A stretch of 43,701 nt of DNA from positions 1 through 43,701 of the forward strand of contig NZ_BAHD01000057.1 in the NCBI RefSeq assembly GCF_000298215.1, written 5' to 3'. Position 1 is the stretch's first letter, and each line of letters begins with the position of its first letter. Below are positions 1 through 8,162 of the stretch, in pieces. The notes under the pieces were generated by a model that saw only the letters and a program-made list of their open reading frames with translations, ran no database searches and had not been told where the DNA came from. The translations under genes and the position numbers were made by a program. This DNA is from Kineosphaera limosa NBRC 100340 (GTDB taxonomy: Bacteria > Actinomycetota > Actinomycetes > Actinomycetales > Dermatophilaceae).

Positions 1-449
1 CCCCGGCGGCGCCCGCTCCTGCGGCGGCCAAGCCCAGCGCCGCACCGGCACCTTCTCCGGCGCACCCGTCGGGCCACCCGAGCGCGGCCGAGGCCTTCGC
101 CAAGTTCCGAGGCGATGCCGGGGGTGGGCCGCCCGTGGCTACCGCGCCGCCGGCCGACTCGGCGCCGACTGCGGCTCCGGGGCCGCCAGCGAGTGAACCG
201 GCTGCGACCCCCGACCCGCAGGCCTCGGCTGGTGAGACGGCGCGCGCCGACGAGCCCACCGAGCCCTCGCCCGCCGAGCAGCCAGCCACTCCCGAGCCTG
301 CTGCCACTCCCGCTCCGGCGCCCGCCCAGTCGAGCACCACACCCGCCGGCGGTCGCGCAGACGCGGCGGCCTGGCAGCGCCTGGTCGACGCCGCCGACGG
401 CAAGACCCTGCCCGCCTCGGAGGCGCTGAAGATCCTGCGCGGCGAATAG
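1..449 (+). CDS. C-terminal part of an Ala/Pro-rich protein (partial, 5' end outside window)
   Basis: An open frame enters from the left edge (first full codon at base 3) and ends with TAG at 447-449. The visible ~148 residues are low-complexity Pro/Ala/Glu/Thr with two short ordered patches: one near AAEAFAKFRGDAG and the last ~30 residues (AAWQRLVDAADGKTLPASEALKILRGE). Such linkers and tails occur in many actinobacterial cytoplasmic and cell-wall proteins, so no family can be named. Codon third positions are strongly GC, as expected for real coding here. No transmembrane segment or signal is visible. The next gene starts 255 bases downstream; that gap shows only GC-rich short hairpins and no clear terminator. 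Confidence 0.6.
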   Translation, partial: PAAPAPAAAKPSAAPAPSPAHPSGHPSAAEAFAKFRGDAGGGPPVATAPPADSAPTAAPGPPASEPAATPDPQASAGETARADEPTEPSPAEQPATPEPAATPAPAPAQSSTTPAGGRADAAAWQRLVDAADGKTLPASEALKILRGE

Positions 450-704
450 CCAACCAGCACCCCAGCCCACCCCTCCCCGATAGTCGTACTCTCCGGCCTG
501 CTTCAGAGAATGGCTCTGCAGGTCGCCGCGAAGTAGGGCTCTCGGAGAGGGGTGGGCTGGTCTATGGGCCGTCGAGGCCGGTGACGCCGGGCGGCCCCCG
601 GGGCCGGCCAAGGGCCAGGATCTGACCGCAGCCAGGTCGACACTGCGGGTGTCCCGTTGCCGGACCCTCCGGCACACGAGCCTTCCCGATTCGAAGGAGC
701 GCCC

Positions 705-1304
705 ATGTCCCTCACAGTCACCCCCGCCGTGCGCAGCGAGATCGACGAGCTCACCAGTTACGTCGAGCAGCAGCTGCGCGCGATCCGCACGTCCGCCTAC
801 GGCCTCACCGACGAACAGGCGCGGGTCACGCCCTGCGCGAGCGCCCTCTCGATCGGCGGCATCGTCAAGCACTGCGCCTACGTGGCCGACGGCTGGCGCC
901 GCCGCCGCACCCAAGAGCCGGGCCCGGTCGATCCGCAGGCCTTTGCCGAGACGGCGCAGGCCTTCATGGCCAGCTTCGCGCTCACCGACCAGGAGTCCAT
1001 CACGGACGCCCTGGCCGACTTCGACGCCGCGGCCGAGCGACTCCTCTGCGACCTGCGCGCCCTCGACCCCGATGCCGAGGTGCTCGAACCGCCGGCCCCC
1101 TGGGACGGCCGCTTCGAGCCGACGCCCACCCGCGCCCGGTACGCGATCCTGCACGAGATCGAGGAGTTCGCCCGTCACGCGGGTCACGCCGACATCATCC
1201 GCGAACAGCTCGACGGCGCCGACGCCGGTGGGCTCGACCTCGCAGTCACCGGCCGGCCGGGCAACGACTTCATCCGCCCCTGGACCCCAGAACCTAAGGC
1301 GTGA
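705..1304 (+). CDS. DinB-fold protein, DUF664 family
   Basis: A 199-residue protein with the DinB/YfiT four-helix fold signature of DUF664. The N-terminal helix is followed by LSIGGIVKHCAYVADGW (H56), and later by ILHEIEEFARHAGHADIIREQLDG (H150, H158, H161), matching the family's metal-binding histidines. DinB-like proteins are metal-dependent enzymes that often use the low-molecular-weight thiol of the cell, which is mycothiol in actinobacteria; the substrate here is unknown. The start at 705 is chosen because AAGGAG lies 6 bases upstream. An in-frame ATG at 657 has no ribosome site and adds 16 residues unlike the family. It is monocistronic as far as can be seen. Family is confident, reaction unknown. 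Confidence 0.85.
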   Translation: MSLTVTPAVRSEIDELTSYVEQQLRAIRTSAYGLTDEQARVTPCASALSIGGIVKHCAYVADGWRRRRTQEPGPVDPQAFAETAQAFMASFALTDQESITDALADFDAAAERLLCDLRALDPDAEVLEPPAPWDGRFEPTPTRARYAILHEIEEFARHAGHADIIREQLDGADAGGLDLAVTGRPGNDFIRPWTPEPKA

Positions 1305-1494
1305 CCCGTCTCCCACCCGGGGTGTTCTACGAACGAGGATCCACGGGCCCCTGCCGGTGAACCAGAGCACGCTGAGATGTAGCCCTCGCCACACACCACC
1401 GGGCGGCGATGACAGAGTACCGGCATGAACTTCTGCCCGGCCCAGGGCGACGCAACCGCCGAGCACGCTGATCGCGGCGCTGAAGGAGTGAGCG

Positions 1495-1980
1495 ATGTTC
1501 GGTAGGCGAAAGAATCAGCCCGATCAGTACCCCTCACCCTACGAGGGGTCGGACTGGGCGGCGTTACGGGACTATCTCGAGCGACGCGCTCCGCTGCTCG
1601 ACGCCCATGCCGATCCGATGTTCCGACCACGGGAGCAACTCGTCACCATTGAACGTCTCGATGTCAGCGTCGGCGTGGCGGGTGAGCCGTCGGTCGCCCG
1701 CTGGGTGCAACTCCTCGGCGGGGGCCCCACCGTCATTCTTCAGGCGAACACCTCACCCCGCGCGGCTGACGACCGGGGCCTACTTGAGCGGGGGTGGAGC
1801 GTCTTTGAACCACGAGGAGGCCCTGTCCTCCTCAATGCGACAGTGGCACTCGACGCCGGCGGTTGTCACCAGATCGTCGAGATGGCCCTCGACGCCCTCA
1901 CTGCACCCCCCAGGGGCGAAGATCCGGTGCACTTGCGGGTCGTGGACGCAGCGTGTAGGCCGCAGGAACAAAGGGGTTGA
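1495..1980 (+). CDS. Hypothetical protein
   Basis: A 161-residue soluble protein starting with ATG behind a good GAAGGAG ribosome site. It begins MFGRRKNQPDQYPSPYEG and has a hydrophilic N terminus, then alternating strands such as ARWVQLLGGGPTVILQANTS and WSVFEPRGGPVLLNATVAL, and ends in a charged tail. There is no signal peptide, membrane segment or recognisable catalytic motif. I do not recognise the family. Its codon use looks slightly less GC-biased than the ABC genes next to it. It is convergent with the ABC exporter operon; the 78-base gap between them has only a short GGCC-loop-GGCC hairpin. Confidence 0.6.
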   Translation: MFGRRKNQPDQYPSPYEGSDWAALRDYLERRAPLLDAHADPMFRPREQLVTIERLDVSVGVAGEPSVARWVQLLGGGPTVILQANTSPRAADDRGLLERGWSVFEPRGGPVLLNATVALDAGGCHQIVEMALDALTAPPRGEDPVHLRVVDAACRPQEQRG

Positions 1981-2058
1981 GTCGACACTTCCCTCACGGC
2001 ACAGCTCAGTTGGCATGCGATAGATCCGGCCCCAGCGGCCAGAGACATCGAAGGGGGG

Positions 2059-4089
2059 TCAGCTGGAGAAGTCGTTGTCGTCGGTGGTGGCGGCGCCGGC
2101 GAACTGGGCGTTGTAGAGGCGGGCGTAGGCGCCGTTACGCTCCAGCAACTGCTCGTGGTTGCCCTGCTCGACGATGCGGCCGTCCTCCATCACGAGAATG
2201 AGATCGGCGTCCCGGATGGTGGAGAGCCGGTGGGCGATGACGAAGCTCGTGCGATCGGTGCGCAGCGCGGCCATCGCCTGCTGCAGCAGCAACTCGGTAC
2301 GGGTGTCCACCGAACTGGTCGCCTCGTCGAGGATGAGCAGCGACGGCTGAGACACGAACGCCCGCGCGATCGTGATGAGCTGGCGCTCCCCCGCGGACAC
2401 GTTGGCGCCCTCGTCCTCGATGATCGTGTCGTAGCCGTCAGGCAGGTGCTGCGCGAACCGGTCCACATAGGTCGCCTCGGCAGCCGCGCGGATCTCCTCG
2501 TCGGTCGCGTCGGGGCGCCCGTAGGCGATGTTGTCGCGGATCGTGCCCTTGAACAGCCACGCGTCCTGCAGCACCATCCCGATCTCGTCGCGCAACTCGT
2601 CCCGAGACAGGTCGGTGATGTCGACACCGTCGAGCCTGATCCGGCCGCCGTCCAGCTCGTAGAACCGCATGATGAGGTTCACCAGCGTCGTCTTGCCGGC
2701 GCCGGTCGGCCCGACGATCGCCACGGTCTGGCCGGGCTCGGCGACCAGCGACAAGTCCTCGATGAGCGGCTTGTCGGGGCTGTAGGAGAAGTCGACGTTC
2801 TCGAACTCGATGCGCCCGCACGAGCCCTCGAGCGCCGGCCCGGCCACATCGGGCACCTGCTCTTGCGCGTCCAGCAGCTCGAACACCCGCTCCGCCGACG
2901 CCACCCCCGACTGCAGCAGGTTGGCCATCGAGGCCACCTGCGTGATCGGCTGGGTGAACTGCCGCGAGTACTGGATGAAGGCCTGCACGTCGCCGAGCGT
3001 CAACGCGCCCGTGGTGACCCGCAGGCCGCCGACGACCGCGACGAGCACGAACGACAGGTTGCCGACGAAGAACATGATCGGCATGATCATCCCGCTGACG
3101 GCCTGAGCCCCGAACGCGGCCTTCTGCAGCTCCCGGTTCGTCGTCTCGACACGCGCGATGACCTCCTCCCGGCGGCCGAACACCGTCACCAGCTCGTGCC
3201 CGGTGAACGCCTCCTCGATCTGCCCGCCGAGATCACCGGTAGCCGCCCACTGCCTGATGAACAGCTTCTGGCTGCGTTTGGCGATGAGGGCCGTGACCCC
3301 GATCGACACGGGGACCGAGATCAGCGCGATGAGCGTGAGCATCGGGGAGATCCACAGCATGAGCGCGAGGATCGCGACGACCTGCACGAGGGAGTTCAGC
3401 AGCTGCCCGAAGGTCTGCTGCAGGCTCTGGGTGAGGTTGTCGATGTCGTTGGTGACGCGACTGAGCAACTCGCCCCGCGGCCTGCGGTCGAAGTAGCTCA
3501 GTGGTAGCCGGTGCAGCTTCTCCTCGACATCGCGGCGCAACTGACGCATCGCGTTGACCGCGACGTCGTTGAACAGCCGGCCGGCCAGCCATGCGAGCAG
3601 CGCCGCGACGACGTACAGGCCGAGCACCAGCAGCAGGATGCGCGCCAACCCGCCGAAGTCGATGCCCTGCCCCGGCACGACGTTCATGCCGCCGAGCATG
3701 TCGGCGAAGGTCGTGTCGCCGCGGGCGCGCAACCCCTCGATGACCTGCTCCTTGCTGACCCCGGAGGGCAGCTGGGAGCCGATGAAGCCGGCGAAGATGA
3801 GGTCGGTGCCCCAGCCCAGCACCCGCGGCCCCAGTGTGGAGAGGATGACGGAGGCGATCGTCAGCACGAAGCCGCCGATGAGCTGGGTGCGCATCGGCGT
3901 CAGGCGACGCAGGATGCGGGCCGAGGAGGCGCGGAAGTTCAGCGATTTCTCCACCGGCATCGCCATGGCCGGCCCACGCCCCGGGCCACCGCCGGCCCCG
4001 CCCGGCGCAGGGCCACCGGGGCTGCCGGGCCGCGGCACCGCCGGCCGATCCTGGCCCCCACCGGAGGTCGCGTTCGTGGTGCTGCTCAT
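2059..4089 (-). CDS. ABC exporter half-transporter, catalytic-site subunit
   Basis: A 676-residue fused membrane-ATPase exporter half. It has a Gly/Pro-rich N-terminal extension (~1-45), an ABC type-1 transmembrane domain (~65-400) and a nucleotide-binding domain (~425-665). Walker A is GPTGAGKT (460-467), Walker B ends in LLILDE with the catalytic E589, and the H-loop histidine is H620 (IAHR). Its signature loop is VSAGE (564-568), not LSGGQ. It therefore supplies the ATPase-competent Walker motifs and a degenerate signature. Its ATG overlaps the TGA of the upstream ABC gene (ATGA), implying translational coupling and a heterodimer. Likely role is export of drugs or other hydrophobic compounds; the substrate is not visible. 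Confidence 0.93.
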   Translation of the reverse strand: MSSTTNATSGGGQDRPAVPRPGSPGGPAPGGAGGGPGRGPAMAMPVEKSLNFRASSARILRRLTPMRTQLIGGFVLTIASVILSTLGPRVLGWGTDLIFAGFIGSQLPSGVSKEQVIEGLRARGDTTFADMLGGMNVVPGQGIDFGGLARILLLVLGLYVVAALLAWLAGRLFNDVAVNAMRQLRRDVEEKLHRLPLSYFDRRPRGELLSRVTNDIDNLTQSLQQTFGQLLNSLVQVVAILALMLWISPMLTLIALISVPVSIGVTALIAKRSQKLFIRQWAATGDLGGQIEEAFTGHELVTVFGRREEVIARVETTNRELQKAAFGAQAVSGMIMPIMFFVGNLSFVLVAVVGGLRVTTGALTLGDVQAFIQYSRQFTQPITQVASMANLLQSGVASAERVFELLDAQEQVPDVAGPALEGSCGRIEFENVDFSYSPDKPLIEDLSLVAEPGQTVAIVGPTGAGKTTLVNLIMRFYELDGGRIRLDGVDITDLSRDELRDEIGMVLQDAWLFKGTIRDNIAYGRPDATDEEIRAAAEATYVDRFAQHLPDGYDTIIEDEGANVSAGERQLITIARAFVSQPSLLILDEATSSVDTRTELLLQQAMAALRTDRTSFVIAHRLSTIRDADLILVMEDGRIVEQGNHEQLLERNGAYARLYNAQFAGAATTDDNDFSS

Positions 4090-5813
4090 GCCGTCACCGC
4101 CAGCTGCGACTCGACGATCTGCTGGTATTCCGTGCAGGTCGCCAGCAGTTCCTCGTGCCTGCCCAATCCGACGATGCGGCCGGCCTCGAGCACGACGATC
4201 TGATCGGCGTCCTCAATGGTGGAGACGCGTTGGGCGACGATGACGACCGTCGCGTCCGCCGTGTACGGCTTGAGCGCGGCGCGCAGCCGCGCGTCGGTGG
4301 CCAGGTCCAAGGCGGAGAAGGAGTCGTCGAACAGGTACAGCTCGGGCTGCGCGACGAGCGCCCGGGCGATGCACAGCCGCTGCCGCTGGCCGCCGGACAC
4401 GTTCGTGCCGCCCTGGGCGATCGACGCCTCCAGGCCGCCGTCCATCGCCTGCACGAACGACGCCGCTTGGGCGATCTCCAGCGCCCGCCACAGCTGTTCG
4501 TCGGTCGCGTCCGGATTGCCGTAGCGCAGGTTACTGGCGACCGTGCCGCTGAACAGGTACGGCCGTTGCGGCACGAGCCCCACCCGACGCCACAGCTGCT
4601 CGGGGTCGATCTCACGCACGTCGACACCGTCGAGGCGCACGCTGCCGCCGGTGGCGTCGAAGAGCCGCGGCAGCAGGTTGACCAGCGTCGTCTTGCCGGA
4701 GCCGGTGGAGCCGATGATCGCCGTGACCGTGCCGGGACGCGCGGTGAAGCTGATGTCGCAGAGCACTGGCGAGTCGGCGCCGGGGTAGGTGAAGCTCACG
4801 TCGCGCAACTCCAGCAACCCGCGAGCCTGCCCGATCGGGGTGGGATTGCTGGGCGGCACGACCGTCGAGCTGGTCTGCAGCACCTCCATGATGCGCTCCG
4901 CCGAGACCGAGGCTCGCGGGATCATCGTGGCGACCATCGTGGCCATCATGACGCTCATGAGGATCTGGATGAGGTAGCTGATGTAGGCGAACAGCGCCCC
5001 GACCTGCATGTCTCCGGAGTCGATGCGGTGTGCACCGAACCACAGCACCGCCACCGTCGAGACGTTCATGACGAGCATGACGATGGGGAACATCAGCACC
5101 ATGAGTCGCCCGACGCCCAACTGGGTGTCGGTCAACTCGTTGTTGGCGACGGCGAACCGCTCCCGCTCCTGCTCCTCGCGGACGAAGGCCCGCACGACCC
5201 GGATGCCGGTGATCTGCTCGCGCAGCACCCGGTTGACGTTGTCGAGGCGCGTCTGGGAGAGCCGGAACAGCGGCACCATCTTGCGGATGATGAGCAGGAT
5301 CGCCACGAGCAGAACCGGCACCGAGACCGCAACCAGCCAGGAAAGGCCTACGTCTTCGCGCAGCGCCATGATGACTCCGCCGACCATCGTGATCGGCGCG
5401 GCGACGAGCATGATGGCGCCCATGACGACGAGCTGCTGAATCTGCTGCACATCGTTGGTGTTGCGGGTGATCAGCGAGGGCGCCCCGAACTGCGCGACCT
5501 CACGCGAGGAGAAGCTCATGACCCGACGCAGCAGCGCGGCGCGCACGTCGGCGCCCATGCCCATCGCGGCGTGCGCGCCGGCCCGCACGGCCCCGATCTG
5601 GGCAAAGACCTGCACCAGGCTGAACCCGAGCATCCACACCGAGACCGCCCAGATGTGCGCGGTGTCGCCGACGGCCACGCCGTTGTCGATGATGTCGGCG
5701 TTCAGGCTCGGCAGGAAAAGCCCGGAAATGCCGGCGACGAACTGCAGCACAATGACGGCGATGAGCGCGCCGCGATAGCGCGCTAGGTAAGTGCGGAGCA
5801 GGCGGCTCAGCAT
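4086..5813 (-). CDS. ABC exporter half-transporter, degenerate-site subunit
   Basis: A 575-residue ABC exporter half: transmembrane domain ~10-305 and nucleotide-binding domain ~330-570. Walker A is GSTGSGKT (368-375) and the signature is a canonical VSGGQ (472-476). The Walker B region reads YLFDD, so the catalytic glutamate is D497, and the H-loop histidine is Q528 (IVAQR). These are the known substitutions of the non-catalytic site in heterodimeric exporters such as TM287/288, and they are complementary to the partner's degenerate signature. The start at 5813 has AAGGAG 5 bases upstream and overlaps the end of the TetR gene by 7 bases. An in-frame extension upstream is a repeat-derived shadow of TetR and is rejected. 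Confidence 0.93.
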   Translation of the reverse strand: MLSRLLRTYLARYRGALIAVIVLQFVAGISGLFLPSLNADIIDNGVAVGDTAHIWAVSVWMLGFSLVQVFAQIGAVRAGAHAAMGMGADVRAALLRRVMSFSSREVAQFGAPSLITRNTNDVQQIQQLVVMGAIMLVAAPITMVGGVIMALREDVGLSWLVAVSVPVLLVAILLIIRKMVPLFRLSQTRLDNVNRVLREQITGIRVVRAFVREEQERERFAVANNELTDTQLGVGRLMVLMFPIVMLVMNVSTVAVLWFGAHRIDSGDMQVGALFAYISYLIQILMSVMMATMVATMIPRASVSAERIMEVLQTSSTVVPPSNPTPIGQARGLLELRDVSFTYPGADSPVLCDISFTARPGTVTAIIGSTGSGKTTLVNLLPRLFDATGGSVRLDGVDVREIDPEQLWRRVGLVPQRPYLFSGTVASNLRYGNPDATDEQLWRALEIAQAASFVQAMDGGLEASIAQGGTNVSGGQRQRLCIARALVAQPELYLFDDSFSALDLATDARLRAALKPYTADATVVIVAQRVSTIEDADQIVVLEAGRIVGLGRHEELLATCTEYQQIVESQLAVTA

Positions 5814-6496
5814 GGGCACTCCTTGGTGGCTGAAGGGGTGGCTGAAGGGGTGGCTGAAGTGGGGGCTGAAGTGGTGACGGGCGGTGTGATCTCTTGCTCG
5901 CGGCGGGCGGCGCCGTCGAGCAGTAGGTCGGTGACCTCGGCGGCCGACAGCAGTTGGGCGCGCCCGATCTGTCGGCTGGCGTTGCCGAATGCGAGCAGGC
6001 GCAGGACGTGGGCGAACTCCTCTGGACCCAAGCGCAAGTGGTCCGCGTCGCACGCGAAGAGTGACTCCAGCGCGGTGCGTTCACCGGGGTGGGCGCTGGG
6101 GATCTTCGCTTCGGGGTCGGGGCAGCCAGGGTGGCGGTGGTGTGCCGGCGGGCCGTTGACGCCCAAAGGCTGCAACACCTCGAGCAGCCCGGCGAAGCGC
6201 TCCATGAGCAGCTGGGTGGCGGCCAGCGTTCGCTCGCGCAGGGGCAGCGTCGGATCGATACCACCGATCGCGGTGCGCAGCGGCACAGGGCAGGCGATGG
6301 CGCCGACCACGGCATCCGTCAGCGCGTCCTTGGTCTCGAAGGCCCGGAACATCGTGCCCTCGGCTATGCCGGCGGCCTTGGCGATGTCGCGGGTGTTGGG
6401 CAGCTCGTGCCGCTCGCGCACCAGGCCGATCGTCACGTCGACCAGATGCCTGCGGCGCTCGTCCTGGCTCAGTGCAGGTGCGCGGCGGGCAGTCAC
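5807..6496 (-). CDS. TetR-family transcriptional regulator of the ABC exporter
   Basis: A 229-residue TetR-type repressor. The N-terminal helix-turn-helix is NTRDIAKAAGIAEGTMFRAFETKDAL (~32-58), followed by a helical ligand-binding domain. The last ~20 residues are a repetitive Ser-Ala-Thr-Pro tail encoded by 12-bp tandem repeats and ending KECPC, unusual for the family. The GTG start has no Shine-Dalgarno sequence; a TACGAT -10 box lies 7 bases upstream, suggesting a leaderless mRNA. The gene overlaps the first exporter gene, so the three form one operon. By analogy with such operons it probably represses itself and the exporter until a ligand binds; that is inference supported by the palindrome in its promoter. 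Confidence 0.92.
   Translation of the reverse strand: MTARRAPALSQDERRRHLVDVTIGLVRERHELPNTRDIAKAAGIAEGTMFRAFETKDALTDAVVGAIACPVPLRTAIGGIDPTLPLRERTLAATQLLMERFAGLLEVLQPLGVNGPPAHHRHPGCPDPEAKIPSAHPGERTALESLFACDADHLRLGPEEFAHVLRLLAFGNASRQIGRAQLLSAAEVTDLLLDGAARREQEITPPVTTSAPTSATPSATPSATKECPC
5825..5872. repeat. Four tandem 12-bp repeats in the 3' end of tetR
   Basis: On the plus strand the unit is GGTGGCTGAAGG. It is repeated head to tail at 5825, 5837, 5849 and 5861; the third copy has one change and the fourth two. Because 12 is a multiple of 3, copy-number change would add or remove four residues (Ser-Ala-Thr-Pro type) in the TetR tail without a frameshift. The array ends ~12 bases before the exporter start codon, right next to its ribosome site. 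Confidence 0.9.
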
Positions 6497-6503
6497 GCGC
6501 CAG

Positions 6504-6533
6504 ATCGTACGTGGAGTGAGTGCTCACTCACAA
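6504..6533 (-). promoter_or_regulatory. tetR promoter with palindromic operator in the spacer
   Basis: A perfect 16-bp palindrome, GTGAGTG-CT-CACTCAC, lies at 6516-6531. On the minus strand it sits between a possible -35 TTGTGA (6528-6533) and a -10 TACGAT (6504-6509), spacer 18, and the GTG start follows the -10 box by 7 bases. A repressor bound here would block polymerase directly. TetR proteins commonly bind palindromes of this length, so autoregulation is the natural reading. Confidence 0.75.
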
Positions 6534-6561
6534 CCTGGTTTGCGCTCCACCGAGCCCACTC

Positions 6562-7257
6562 TCAGATCGTCGCGCCGGCGCTCGGGTCGTCGGGCAGCAG
6601 GGTGCGGACCAGGAACGTAGCGGCCAAATCGTGCCAAAGGGGCGCCCGGCGCAGCATGAGGTGGCCCGCGCCGGCGAGGCGCTCGAAGGCGACCGACCGG
6701 CCATCGGCGCGGGCCCGGCGCACGAACGCCTCCGTGTCGGCGATCGGGCAGACGAGGTCGGCGGCACCGTGCAGGATCAGCACGTCGCGGTCGGCCAGGG
6801 GCTGAACGTCTTCGCCCGGCGGCAGCCAGGGCGCGAGCGCGACGACAGAACGGACCGCGCGATGGTCAGCGACCCGCAGTGCCGTCCGCCCGCCCAGCGA
6901 GTGCCCCAGCAGCCCGATCGGCACGCCCGGGGCAGCCTCCGCCAGGTCGTCCAGGGCCAATCGCGCCTCGACGGCCGTCGAGGCCGCAGCACCGTTCCAG
7001 CCGTTGTGCCGGTGCCGCAGCCGGACGACGGCGATGCGGTCCTCGCTGCGGCGGCGCACCGCGCGGCCGTAAGGGATCATCCGCAGGTAGGGGGCGCCCA
7101 GCCGACTCGCCTCGCGAAACCCCCGCTCCGGGCCGCCGTGCAGCAACACGAGGATCGCCGTCGACGGGGTGGGAGTCGGCACCACCTCCAGGTGCGGCCG
7201 CACCGGCTCCGGCAGATCCTCCGGCAACTCCCCCGGCGGGGGCGCCGCACTGGGCAC
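6562..7257 (-). CDS. Alpha/beta-hydrolase fold protein
   Basis: A 231-residue alpha/beta hydrolase. Visible are ILVLLHGG (oxyanion-side strand, ~35-42), the nucleophile elbow GHSLGG with S120, HGAADLVCP with D167, and GAGHLM with H199, giving a Ser-Asp-His triad. There is no signal peptide, so it is probably a cytoplasmic esterase or lipase-like enzyme of unknown substrate. A GTG start at 7257 is chosen because AGGAG is 6 bases upstream; the frame stays open much further but would then run through dcd. It lies 8 bases after dcd on the same strand and is probably co-transcribed with it. No link between the two functions is evident. Confidence 0.85.
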   Translation of the reverse strand: MPSAAPPPGELPEDLPEPVRPHLEVVPTPTPSTAILVLLHGGPERGFREASRLGAPYLRMIPYGRAVRRRSEDRIAVVRLRHRHNGWNGAAASTAVEARLALDDLAEAAPGVPIGLLGHSLGGRTALRVADHRAVRSVVALAPWLPPGEDVQPLADRDVLILHGAADLVCPIADTEAFVRRARADGRSVAFERLAGAGHLMLRRAPLWHDLAATFLVRTLLPDDPSAGATI

Positions 7258-7265
7258 AGCTGCTC

Positions 7266-7841
7266 CTACACCTGGGAGCGAAAAAAGTTGGCGTGGGAGC
7301 GGCTGGCCGTCGGGCCGCGCTGCCCCTGGTAGTGCGAGCCGCGCGCGGCGGATCCGTAGGGGTGCAGCGCCGAGCTGGTGAGCCGGAAGAAGCACAGCTG
7401 GCCGATCTTCATCCCCGGCCACAGCTTGATGGGCAGGGTTGCGACATTGCTGAGCTCCAACGTCACGTGCCCAGAGAAGCCTGGATCGACGAAGCCCGCA
7501 GTCGCGTGGGTCAGCAACCCGAGGCGCCCCAGCGAGCTCTTGCCCTCGACGCGAGCGGCGACGTCGTCGGGCAGGGTCACCGCCTCGAACGTCGACCCGA
7601 GCACGAACTCCCCCGGGTGCAGGATGAAGCACTCGTCCGGCTCCACCTCGACGAGCCGGGTCAGTTCCGGCTGCTCCTGCGAGGGGTCGATGACCGCGTA
7701 CTTGTGGTTGTCGAACAGGCGGAAGTAGCGATCCATCCGCACGTCGATGCTCGACGGCTGGATCATGCCCGGCTCGAAGGGGTCGAGCACGACCCGCCCG
7801 GCATCGACCTCGGCCTGGATATCGCGATCAGACAGCAGCAC
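7266..7841 (-). CDS. dcd: dCTP deaminase (probably bifunctional, dUMP-forming)
   Basis: A 191-residue trimeric dUTPase-fold enzyme that deaminates dCTP in pyrimidine deoxynucleotide supply. Family motifs are clear: [43 protein letters not shown] (containing the catalytic Glu) and [10 protein letters not shown]. Actinobacterial members such as the Mycobacterium tuberculosis enzyme also hydrolyse the dUTP product to dUMP; whether this one does is inferred from lineage. Length is normal. The GTG start has no Shine-Dalgarno sequence but a TAGCCT -10 box 6 bases upstream, suggesting leaderless translation. The alpha/beta hydrolase follows 8 bases downstream. Confidence 0.95.
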   Translation of the reverse strand: MLLSDRDIQAEVDAGRVVLDPFEPGMIQPSSIDVRMDRYFRLFDNHKYAVIDPSQEQPELTRLVEVEPDECFILHPGEFVLGSTFEAVTLPDDVAARVEGKSSLGRLGLLTHATAGFVDPGFSGHVTLELSNVATLPIKLWPGMKIGQLCFFRLTSSALHPYGSAARGSHYQGQRGPTASRSHANFFRSQV

Positions 7842-8162
7842 GGCGTCAGGCTACCCGCGCGGGGCCGGGGTGGGCAGACGGTGCCCACGACAGCGCCACG
7901 GGCGCCGAATCTCCTTGTGCCACAACGATCAGCAGCCCCTTGGACCAGCGGGCATACCGAGATTTTGCACAACTGGCACTCAGCCCGGCCACCGGCGCGC
8001 CGAAAGGAGTTCGCGAGCGGTGGGCGATGTGCGACGTCCAAGACGGCCGGCGTCGGAGGGGGCGCCGGTCGTCGTGGAGGTCGCATGCGTCCGCCCGGAG
8101 GGGCTCGCGGTCCACTCTCTGACCGCCGAGCACCGGCGCCGACCCCCGAGGACTGACCAGGC
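7842..8162. other. Divergent intergenic region dcd / dacB, possible 48-codon leader ORF
   Basis: This 321-base gap holds the dcd -10 box and must hold the dacB promoter, for which I see no convincing pair of hexamers. An AAAGGAG at 8003-8009 precedes a GTG at 8020 that opens a 48-codon Arg-rich frame ending in TGA at 8164-8166, overlapping the dacB ATG as ATGA. That layout could be a leader peptide coupled to dacB, but the spacing (10 bases) and composition are not strong, so it may equally be noise. Confidence 0.3.
7848..7853 (-). promoter_or_regulatory. Predicted leaderless -10 box of dcd
   Basis: Minus-strand TAGCCT fits TAnnnT and ends 6 bases before the GTG start, with no ribosome site between. 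The identical hexamer with identical spacing precedes the malic enzyme gene at 21402-21407. Confidence 0.55.

Noticed and set aside
2155-5786. Long plus-strand open frames (450 and 543 codons) antisense to the ABC exporter genes
   Set aside because: They are rich in Arg, His, Asp and Glu without any recognisable fold and mirror real genes with strong conserved motifs. This is the usual shadow of GC-rich coding.
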